In this document: piece after piece, positions 1 to 7,551 of the stretch
Numbering within the stretch: the first letter of the stretch is position 1
Layout of the letters: each line of letters opens with the position of its first letter
Source: an uncultured Micrococcales bacterium
Lineage (GTDB): Bacteria > Actinomycetota > Actinomycetes > S36-B12 > GCA-2699445
Reading direction: 5' to 3'
Assembly (NCBI GenBank): GCA_903915555.1
Contig: CAIWTL010000248.1
Coordinates: 1 to 11,849, forward strand
Length of the DNA: 11,849 nucleotides
Made by a program: the position numbers and the translations under genes
The notes under the pieces: model-generated
The model's database searches: none
What the model was told of the DNA's origin: nothing
What the model saw: the letters and a program-made list of their open reading frames with translations, nothing else

Positions 1-219
1 CACTGGCACATCCGCCACACTCGCCAGGGCCTGTCCGCCCTTGGTGTTGGCGGGAGCCGGCGATGTCGATGGCGCGGGATTGGTGTTGCTGCAGGCAGCC
101 AGGACGCCGGCGGCGCCGACCGCGCCCGCAGCGGCGATCACGGTGCGTCGATCGATGCCGCGCCCCGAGGCGCCCGCAGCCGTCGCGATGGTGTCGTCAG
201 TGGTCGTGTCCTCACTCAT
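1..219 (-). CDS. Rieske (2Fe-2S) family lipoprotein, N-terminal 73 residues (partial)
   Basis: The gene starts at the ATG read leftward from 219 and runs off the left edge, so only 73 residues are visible. They show a hydrophilic Thr/Asp-rich start, a twin-arginine motif (DRRTV, R24-R25), an Ala/Gly-rich hydrophobic stretch (28-42) and a lipobox LAAC at 40-43. This predicts Tat export followed by lipid attachment at C43. A Pro/Ser/Thr linker then leads into GGQALASVADVPV (61-73), which matches the opening of actinobacterial Rieske ferredoxin-like lipoproteins (a Leu-Ala-x-x-Ala-Asp-Val/Ile-Pro-Val strand). The CxH and CxxH cluster-binding boxes lie outside the window, so the 2Fe-2S role is inferred. 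Tat export fits, because iron-sulfur proteins are folded before export. It lies downstream of uvrA on the same strand, but 387 nt away, so it probably has its own promoter. An AGG about 10 nt upstream is a weak ribosome-binding site. Confidence 0.72.
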   Translation of the reverse strand, partial: MSEDTTTDDTIATAAGASGRGIDRRTVIAAAGAVGAAGVLAACSNTNPAPSTSPAPANTKGGQALASVADVPV

Positions 220-273
220 GGTCGACAGCCTGCCATGCGCGCCACCACCCAGCGACACCACCACACCGGTGGT

Positions 274-325
274 GACCGCAGATCAGCCCCGTACGGGGCT
301 GATCTGCGTCTGCACGGGTCAGATT
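274..325 (+). repeat. Palindromic intergenic repeat, copy A
   Basis: Positions 278-307 form a perfect 30-nt palindrome: arms gcagatcagcccc and ggggctgatctgc around gtac. The unit begins with GACCGCAGATC and, read to 325, aligns without gaps to copy B (minus strand 599-548) at 41 of 52 positions. The last eight bases, GTCAGATT, are identical in both. The arm motif GACCGCAGATC-N-GCCCC also occurs in copy C. The hairpin is stable enough to act as a transcription terminator or mRNA end, but it has no downstream T run. Confidence 0.75.
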
Positions 326-547
326 CGGCGTTGCGGGGGTGATGTGCGACGGACTCACGCGGTCAGCTCCTCGCCCCCCGCTCCGATCCGACTTCGAAGG
401 CGCCTGTCTGGAGGGGCCTCCTGCCCATGTGGGCGACCATGTGGGGACGAAACATCGCAGGCTCGATCGAGGACCCGCAGGCAGCAGCCCCGCCGCTTCC
501 ACTGTCTGCACATGTCCCACTGCCTGCACATGCGCCGTGGAACCGGA

Positions 548-599
548 AATCTGACGCGTCCACACCCATATCCCACACGTGCGGGGCGGATCTGCGGTC
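548..599 (-). repeat. Palindromic intergenic repeat, copy B (inverted, degenerate)
   Basis: Read on the minus strand from 599, this copy begins GACCGCAGATCCGCCCC (583-599). It ends in GTCAGATT (548-555) at exactly the same spacing as in copy A. The middle has diverged, so the right arm of the palindrome is lost and the copy no longer folds like A. It lies only 8 nt beyond the uvrA stop codon, where it could affect the 3' end of the uvrA mRNA. Confidence 0.65.
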
Positions 600-606
600 G
601 GCACCC

Positions 607-3462
<2,856 letters not shown>

Positions 3463-3469
3463 GAGGTTC

Positions 3470-3475
3470 AGCGTA
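3470..3475 (-). promoter_or_regulatory. -10 element of uvrA (leaderless)
   Basis: TACGCT on the minus strand lies 7 nt before the GTG at 3462, which places the transcription start at or within a base or two of the start codon. The -35 region is poor. A GGAGG further upstream is 20 nt from the GTG, too far to serve as its ribosome-binding site. This supports the 951-residue form over longer alternatives. Confidence 0.55.
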
Positions 3476-3607
3476 ACCGCCACCTCCGACACACACGATC
3501 CTGCAGCGAACGCCTTCACCGAAGGCTGAACGCGCAACGCCGGGGCCGATGGAGCAGTCTCAGTTTGCAGGGCCTGTGGTCGGGCCGCCCAGTCACGGAG
3601 GTAGGCA

Positions 3608-4012
3608 ATGGGACTCTTCACTGTCCGCACGATCGTGCCGGTCGCTGTGACAGCGGCGATCCTCGCGACCGCCCCGGCAGGCGCGGCCACCGCCGGGCGC
3701 CCGGGGCTTCCGAAGCCTCCCGACGGAGCGGTCCAACTGACCCATCACAGCCGTTCGGGAGTGGTCTCTGCGAGCTACCGCATCAAGGGGACCACCCCCA
3801 GGGCCGTCGCGCGGCACTATCGCAAGGCCTTCAAGGCCCACGGGTTCTCGATCCGGTACACCCAGAACGGGCGCGGGTACAGCAACCTCTACATGAAGCG
3901 CCCCGGAACCGGAGTCACGTCGTTCGTCGGAGCGGGTAGCGGCCGCGACGGCAAGGTCTTCTTCGAGGTGTGCAAGGGCACCAACCACCTCCAGGTGGAT
4001 ATCTGCGGGTGA
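3608..4012 (+). CDS. Small secreted protein of unknown function
   Basis: I do not recognise this 134-residue protein. It starts at ATG 3608 behind a clear GGAGG (3597-3601, 6 nt spacing), one of the few strong ribosome-binding sites in the window. Residues 1-29 form a Sec-type signal peptide: Arg at 7, hydrophobic core 9-22, and small residues APAGAATA before a likely cleavage near 26-29. The mature part is basic and predicts as alternating strands with one helix around 64-79 (TPRAVARHYRKAFKAHGF). That recalls small secreted actinobacterial domains with a 'Y-[KR]-x-x-x-x-x-G-[WF]' helix. Two Cys near the C-terminus (C122 and C133) could form a disulfide after export. It is divergent from uvrA, and the MBL-fold gene begins 37 nt downstream, so the two could share a transcript. 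Function is unknown. Confidence 0.8.
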   Translation: MGLFTVRTIVPVAVTAAILATAPAGAATAGRPGLPKPPDGAVQLTHHSRSGVVSASYRIKGTTPRAVARHYRKAFKAHGFSIRYTQNGRGYSNLYMKRPGTGVTSFVGAGSGRDGKVFFEVCKGTNHLQVDICG

Positions 4013-4049
4013 GCGTCGCACCTGTTGTGTTGACGGCCGATCACCGGGC

Positions 4050-4718
4050 ATGGTGGCCGCTGTGTCTTCCTATTCAGGCCACGTGGTTCCGGGCGGTCCC
4101 GCGGGAGTCCACGAACTCCCCCGGTTGACGATCTCGAAGATGTCCGTCGGACCCATGGACAACAACGCCTACCTCCTGCGCGACAGCGACACCGGCGAGC
4201 AACTGCTCATCGACGCCGCCGCCGAGCCACGGCGCCTGCTGGATCTCATCGGTGAGGACGGGATCACAGCCGTCGTGACCACCCACCGCCACGCCGACCA
4301 CTACCAGGCATTGGCGGATGTCGTGGCGGCCACGGGGTGCCGCACCATCGCCGGTGTCGGTGATGTCGACGGCATCCCGGTGCCCACCACCGACCCAGTG
4401 CGCGACGGTGACGAAGTCCGGATCGGCGGGGCCACTCTGCGGGTGATCGAACTCGTGGGGCACACCCCGGGCGCGATCGCCCTGCACTACGACGACCCCT
4501 TCGGCTACGGGCACCTGTTCACGGGGGATTGCCTCTTCCCGGGAGGCGTCGGCAAGACCTGGAGCCCTGAGGACTTCCAGTCGCTCATCTCGGACGTGGA
4601 GAGCAAGGTGTTCGCCCGGTACGCCGACGAGACGTGGGTCTACCCCGGCCATGGCGACGACACGACCCTCGGGTCGGAGCGCCCGCAGCTGCCCGAATGG
4701 CGCGCCCGCGGCTGGTGA
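4050..4718 (+). CDS. MBL-fold metallo-hydrolase (glyoxalase II-like)
   Basis: This 222-residue cytoplasmic enzyme has all the metallo-beta-lactamase-fold metal ligands: H79-x-H81-x-D83-H84 in THRHADH, H138 in GHTPG, D160 in TGDCLF and H201 in YPGHG. The arrangement and size fit the glyoxalase II/thioesterase-like branch, which hydrolyses thioesters or related bonds with a two-metal centre; the true substrate cannot be read from sequence. The N-terminal YSGHVVPGGPAGVHELP and KMSVGPMDNNAYLL match an actinobacterial subgroup often found beside uvrA. The start is uncertain: ATG 4050, GTG 4053 and GTG 4062 are all in frame, none has a clear ribosome-binding site, and conserved sequence begins at about residue 8. 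It may be co-transcribed with the secreted-protein gene 37 nt upstream. Confidence 0.9.
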   Translation: MVAAVSSYSGHVVPGGPAGVHELPRLTISKMSVGPMDNNAYLLRDSDTGEQLLIDAAAEPRRLLDLIGEDGITAVVTTHRHADHYQALADVVAATGCRTIAGVGDVDGIPVPTTDPVRDGDEVRIGGATLRVIELVGHTPGAIALHYDDPFGYGHLFTGDCLFPGGVGKTWSPEDFQSLISDVESKVFARYADETWVYPGHGDDTTLGSERPQLPEWRARGW

Positions 4719-4778
4719 GTGTCCCGATGCCGGCGCCGTCGCATGGCACAAACCGGGGCTGACGAGCACAATGGACCG

Positions 4779-5078
4779 GTGACCGCCTGGGGCTCCTTCT
4801 CGTATGCGTTCGGGCCCCTGTTCGCGTTGTCCGCCCTGCTTCTCGTCGTCTGGCTCCTGAGGCGCAACTTCCGCGCCAACCGATCCAACCTCGCCGACGA
4901 CGACGTCCTCGCCCCCGTGCTCGGTCCGCACACGTGGGGGCAGTGCAACCAGTTGGCGCAGGACCTTCAGCGCGCCGGGATCCGGCACCGCGTGGTGGAC
5001 ATGGCCACCAGCTACCAGGTGCAGGTACCGGCCGACGACCTCGCCGCCGCACGCGCTGTCATGCGCTCCCGCCCGTGA
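4779..5078 (+). CDS. Small single-pass membrane protein with a DUF2007-like C-terminal domain
   Basis: From the GTG at 4779 the product has 99 residues. A hydrophobic segment (about 8-27, AFGPLFALSALLLVVWLL) is followed by a basic stretch (RRNFRANR), predicting one membrane helix with the remainder cytoplasmic. Residues 53-99 read as a small alpha/beta unit: a helix (CNQLAQDLQRAGI), a strand (HRVVDM), a strand (YQVQVPADD) and a helix (AAARAVM). This resembles DUF2007-type 'putative signal transducing' domains; the match is by pattern only. The frame is open upstream to 4719, directly after the MBL stop, but residues 1-20 of that longer form are Arg-rich and unconserved-looking. A -10-like CACAAT lies 6 nt before the GTG, so I prefer the short, possibly leaderless form. 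Function unknown. Confidence 0.72.
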   Translation: MTAWGSFSYAFGPLFALSALLLVVWLLRRNFRANRSNLADDDVLAPVLGPHTWGQCNQLAQDLQRAGIRHRVVDMATSYQVQVPADDLAAARAVMRSRP

Positions 5079-5156
5079 CCCGTCCCTGACGGCCGCAGAG
5101 GCCGCTCCGACGCCGGTGCTCCCGCCACATCGCGTCACCCGACACGGTCCGGCGGG

Positions 5157-5162
5157 TACGCT
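5157..5162 (+). promoter_or_regulatory. -10 element of the terC-like gene (leaderless)
   Basis: TACGCT lies 6 nt before GTG 5169, so transcription should begin at or next to the start codon. The same hexamer precedes uvrA. There is no Shine-Dalgarno sequence and no room for a 5' leader, which argues against the manganese-sensing yybP-ykoY riboswitch found upstream of alx in Escherichia coli. Confidence 0.55.
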
Positions 5163-5168
5163 TGCTCG

Positions 5169-6248
5169 GTGAACGTCCCCGACTGGTTGTGGATCGCCAC
5201 CATCGGGGGACTCCTGGCAGTCATCGTGCTCGACCTGGTGCTGGTGGACAGCAGACCCGGCGACTTCGGTCCGCCGCAGGCGCTGCGGTGGGTCGCGTTC
5301 TACGTGGCGCTGGCGATTGCTTTCGGCGGCTTCCTGTATGTGACGTTCGGAGGGCAGGCGGCCGGCGAGTTCTTCGCCGGGTACATCACCGAGTACTCGC
5401 TGAGCGTCGACAACCTCTTCGTGTTCATCGTGATCATGTCGTCGTTCGCCGTCCCCCACATCTACCAGCACAAGGTGCTGCTGGTCGGCGTCCTCATCGC
5501 ACTTGTCCTGCGGGGCATCCTGATCGTCGTCGGAGCCGCGGCGCTGCAACGCTTCTCGGGCCTGTTCTACCTCTTCGGGGCACTGCTGCTCTTCACCGCG
5601 TTCAAGTTGTTCCGTGGCGACAATGACGACGGCAGCGAGCCCGGCGACAACATCATCGTGCGGACGGTGGAGCGCTTCTTCCCCACCACGCGCGAGTACC
5701 ACGGGTCGAAGTTGACCGTGAGGATCGACGGCCGCCGCCTGCTGACGCCGATGCTGCTGGTGATGGTCGCGATCGGGACCACGGACGTCCTTTTCGCCCT
5801 CGACTCGATCCCCGCGATCTTCGGGCTGACGCAGGAGCCCTACATCGTCTTCACTGCGAACGCCTTCGCGCTCATGGGACTGCGACAGCTGTACTTCCTC
5901 GTGAGCGGGCTGCTGGAGAGGCTGGTCTTCCTGTCCTACGGCCTGGCGGTGATCCTGGCATTCATCGGAGTGAAGCTGATCCTCCATGCACTGCACGAGA
6001 CGACCAGCCTGCCCGTGCCGGAGATCTCCATCGCCGTCTCCCTCGGGGTCATCGTCAGCGTGCTCGCGGTCACGACGGTCGCATCCCTGGTCTACGTGCG
6101 CGCCCACCCGGGAGTCATCGCGACCGGACCCGCTGCCACCCATACATCCGCGCTGCGGCACGAGTCCGATGAACTCGAACGTCTGGGACAGGAGGGCCCT
6201 CCCCCGACCCCGGTCGCGGATGAGAGCGGACAGCCGGAGGAACGCTGA
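5169..6248 (+). CDS. TerC/Alx family integral membrane protein
   Basis: This 359-residue protein has about nine hydrophobic segments (roughly 6-25, 42-61, 81-95, 103-125, 129-148, 193-211, 225-246, 252-275 and 285-310). Both TerC family signatures are present with their acidic residues: EYSLSVDNLFVF (75-86) and TTDVLFALDSIPAIFG (204-219). TerC/Alx proteins are linked to manganese efflux, to metalation of exported proteins and to tellurite resistance in ter operons. No other ter genes are nearby, so a housekeeping Mn-related role is the better inference. The cytoplasmic loop at 149-190 and the C-terminal tail from about 312, rich in Glu and Pro, are hydrophilic. Start choice: GTG 5169 directly behind a -10 element (leaderless). 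Dodecin follows 75 nt downstream. Confidence 0.93.
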   Translation: MNVPDWLWIATIGGLLAVIVLDLVLVDSRPGDFGPPQALRWVAFYVALAIAFGGFLYVTFGGQAAGEFFAGYITEYSLSVDNLFVFIVIMSSFAVPHIYQHKVLLVGVLIALVLRGILIVVGAAALQRFSGLFYLFGALLLFTAFKLFRGDNDDGSEPGDNIIVRTVERFFPTTREYHGSKLTVRIDGRRLLTPMLLVMVAIGTTDVLFALDSIPAIFGLTQEPYIVFTANAFALMGLRQLYFLVSGLLERLVFLSYGLAVILAFIGVKLILHALHETTSLPVPEISIAVSLGVIVSVLAVTTVASLVYVRAHPGVIATGPAATHTSALRHESDELERLGQEGPPPTPVADESGQPEER

Positions 6249-6264
6249 CCGGTCGGCGTGTCCT

Positions 6265-6278
6265 CGGGATGCATCCCG
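6265..6278. promoter_or_regulatory. 14-nt perfect palindrome upstream of dodecin
   Basis: cgggatgcatcccg is a perfect inverted repeat between the terC-like stop (6248) and the dodecin start (6324). It could be an operator for a dimeric regulator or the tip of a small hairpin. There is no T run, so it is a poor intrinsic terminator candidate. Confidence 0.3.
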
Positions 6279-6323
6279 GCGGCTGATGCTGGTTGCCTGG
6301 TGTCACCGATTCAAGGAGGAAGC

Positions 6324-6530
6324 ATGGCCACCGTCGCACGCGTCACCGAGATCAGCGCGACCAGCAAGGAGTCTTTCGAGGAAGCGATGAAGATCGGGGT
6401 AGCCCGTGCGGCGTCCACGCTTCGCAACGTCACGAGCGCCTGGGTCAAGGAGCAGAGTGTCGTGGTGGAGGACGGTCAGGTGACCGGATACCAGGTCAAC
6501 ATGCTCGTCACCTTCGTCCTCGACGACTGA
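6324..6530 (+). CDS. Dodecin family protein
   Basis: This is a 68-residue protein of normal dodecin length. Dodecins assemble into hollow dodecamers that bind flavins, or in some members other ligands. Start ATG 6324 follows a strong AAGGAGGA (6313-6320). The family pattern is clear: strand TVARVTEISATS, helix KESFEEAMKIGVARAASTLRN, then VKEQSVVVEDGQVTGYQVNM and VTFVLDD. Aligned to Halobacterium dodecin as I recall it, the flavin-stacking Trp position is Ser38 here; a Trp occurs two residues later at W40 (TSAWVKEQ), while the Gln partner is kept (Q57, in GYQV). I recall other bacterial dodecins with an AWVKEQ motif, so this is likely a subgroup rather than a broken protein. It is 75 nt downstream of the terC-like gene and could be read from it or from its own promoter. 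Confidence 0.93.
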   Translation: MATVARVTEISATSKESFEEAMKIGVARAASTLRNVTSAWVKEQSVVVEDGQVTGYQVNMLVTFVLDD

Positions 6531-6561
6531 TCCGATCGGACGGACAACTCCCGACCACAGG

Positions 6562-6630
6562 TCTGCCCCTGGAGTGCGGATCAGCCCCGCCACGGACCAT
6601 TTCTGCCCCGCCAGGGGCAGATCTGCGGTC
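6562..6630 (-). repeat. Palindromic intergenic repeat, copy C, with hairpin
   Basis: Read on the minus strand from 6630, this copy begins GACCGCAGATCTGCCCC (6614-6630), matching copies A and B at 16 of 17 bases. It forms a perfect 8-bp hairpin (tctgcccc 6602-6609, loop gcca, ggggcaga 6614-6621). Relative to copy A, one arm pair is changed on both sides (A:T to T:A), so the pairing is preserved. A second left arm, tctgcccct (6562-6570), could pair instead with 6613-6621 over 9 bp, and gcggatcagcccc (6576-6588) resembles another half-unit. It sits between dodecin and the SGNH gene and may end the dodecin transcript. Confidence 0.65.
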
Positions 6631-6659
6631 TTTCGTGAACGGGTGAGGGCTCCGGGGGC

Positions 6660-6665
6660 TAGATT
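6660..6665 (+). promoter_or_regulatory. -10 element of the SGNH hydrolase gene
   Basis: TAGATT lies 8 nt before GTG 6674, putting the transcription start within one to two bases of the start codon. No Shine-Dalgarno sequence precedes the GTG. The gene is therefore likely expressed independently of dodecin, from the far side of the hairpin repeat. Confidence 0.5.
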
Positions 6666-6673
6666 CCGTCAAC

Positions 6674-7522
6674 GTGAGCAGGCGTGCGGTCGGCATCGGC
6701 GGGACTGTCCTCGCCGTGGTCGTGGTGGCGGCGCTGGTGATCACCGTGCTCGTCCAACGGGCACGTGCCGCCGAGATCCGCCAGGCCGCGCTGGTGGCAT
6801 CCGCCGACGCCGTGACGGCCACTGACACGACTGACGTCCTGGACATCCTCGGCACGGTTCGCACCGTGGGGTTCGAGTCCCTCGACGCCGTGCGGACCGC
6901 CCGCATGCGCGTCATGGACGACATCCGTGCCGCCGAGGCGGCGGAGAAGGAGCGCATCGCTCGACAGGAGGCCCGGGCGGCTGCCGCGGCCGAGTCCTCG
7001 TCGTCCTCGACCACAGGGACCGGCGGCGGGGGATCGGCCGCGGAGCCGCGGCCGTCCGGTGGTCTCGTGATCGGCGACTCCGTTTCGCTCGGCGCCGAGT
7101 CCTGCCTGTCCGGGCGGGGGTACCGCGTGGACTCCGAGGTGGGTCGGCAGTTCAGCACGGGGTTGGACCTCCTGCGGGTGCATGCGGCCGACGGACTCCC
7201 CCGCACCCTCGTCATCCATCTGGGCACCAACGGTCCGTTCGACAGCAGCGGCTTCGCCTCGGCCATGCAGCTGGCCGACGACGTGGAGCGGGTCGTGTGG
7301 GTGACGATCGCGCTCCCGCCCGCCTCCCGATACTCTTTCGTCGACTCCCTGAACGACATGATCCGCAGCCAGGCCGCCGGCTACGACAACGTCCGAGTGG
7401 CCGACTTCGCGTCGGCCGCTGCACGACATCCGGAGTGGCTGGCGGGCGACGGCATCCACATCGCCGGCGCCGGATGCGACGGGTTCACCCAAGTCGTCGA
7501 CGAGGCTGTCACGCGGCCCTGA
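6674..7522 (+). CDS. Membrane-anchored SGNH/GDSL hydrolase, OatA C-terminal-domain-like
   Basis: The product has 282 residues from GTG 6674. Residues 7-28 form one hydrophobic helix after MSRR, an N-in anchor that places the rest outside the cell. Residues 30-107 are Ala/Glu/Arg-rich and probably helical or coiled-coil, followed by a low-complexity Ser/Thr/Gly linker (108-128). The catalytic domain begins near 130 with SGNH blocks: GDSVS with nucleophile S136, HLGTNG (182-187, block III Asn186), and DGIH with D259 and H262. Two Cys (C144, C268) could form a disulfide. The order and motifs resemble the extracellular SGNH domain fused to membrane acyltransferases such as OatA, which moves acetyl groups onto peptidoglycan. 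The membrane acyltransferase domain is absent, so an esterase or a transferase working with a separate partner are both possible. It converges on uvrB, with 28 nt between the stops. Confidence 0.83.
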   Translation: MSRRAVGIGGTVLAVVVVAALVITVLVQRARAAEIRQAALVASADAVTATDTTDVLDILGTVRTVGFESLDAVRTARMRVMDDIRAAEAAEKERIARQEARAAAAAESSSSSTTGTGGGGSAAEPRPSGGLVIGDSVSLGAESCLSGRGYRVDSEVGRQFSTGLDLLRVHAADGLPRTLVIHLGTNGPFDSSGFASAMQLADDVERVVWVTIALPPASRYSFVDSLNDMIRSQAAGYDNVRVADFASAAARHPEWLAGDGIHIAGAGCDGFTQVVDEAVTRP

Positions 7523-7551
7523 ACTCCCCGCGCGGACCCGTGAGACGGAGT
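7523..7551. terminator. Weak possible bidirectional hairpin between the SGNH gene and uvrB
   Basis: actcc (7523-7527) pairs with ggagt (7547-7551) around a 19-nt GC-rich loop that contains the palindrome ccgcgcgg. The stem is short and there is no T run on either side. It is noted because it lies exactly in the 28-nt gap between two converging genes. Confidence 0.22.

Larger units (their letters stand above)
220..606. other. Repeat-rich intergenic spacer between uvrA and the Rieske gene
   Basis: No convincing gene is present. Open frames here (for example minus strand 604-212 and plus strand 339-554) have no recognisable domain, and the longest minus-strand one simply reads through both repeat copies. 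The spacer holds repeat copies A (274-325) and B (548-599), two CATGTG boxes 12 nt apart (426-443), and two copies of ctgcacatg 18 nt apart (506-514 and 524-532). It should contain the end of the uvrA transcript and the promoter of the Rieske gene. I could not identify a clear -10 element for the latter. Confidence 0.6.

Noticed and set aside
274..599. CRISPR array or insertion-sequence ends
   Set aside because: There are two inverted, diverged copies, with no regular spacers, no transposase frame between them and no target-site duplication that I could see.
212..604. Minus-strand 130-codon frame covering the spacer
   Set aside because: It spans both repeat copies, overlaps the Rieske start in another frame and has no recognisable domain or ribosome-binding site. 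The similarity between its two ends comes from the DNA repeat itself.
3463..3607. LexA (SOS) box between uvrA and the divergent gene
   Set aside because: Half-site-like GAAC occurs twice (the second inside ctgaacgcg), but no symmetric TCGAAC-N4-GTTCGA is present. The hairpin gccttc-acc-gaaggc (3512-3526) does not fit the LexA consensus.
3463..3690. 76-residue N-terminal extension of UvrA
   Set aside because: The extra residues match no UvrA N-terminus and overlap the divergent gene starting at 3608. The -10 element 7 nt before GTG 3462 supports the shorter form.
4719..4778. Longer start for the small membrane protein gene
   Set aside because: It adds an Arg-rich 20-residue lead directly abutting the MBL stop with no ribosome-binding site. 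The GTG at 4779 gives a better topology and has a -10-like CACAAT upstream.
5079..5168. yybP-ykoY manganese riboswitch upstream of the TerC-like gene
   Set aside because: The gap is only 90 nt and a -10 hexamer lies 6 nt before the start codon, leaving no transcribed leader. Only a 5-bp cggcc/ggccg hairpin was seen.
4074..6161. 695-codon minus-strand open frame
   Set aside because: It lies opposite the MBL-fold, small membrane protein and TerC-like genes. Its composition (His, Asp, Glu, Gln-rich with no motif) is that of a complementary-strand shadow.
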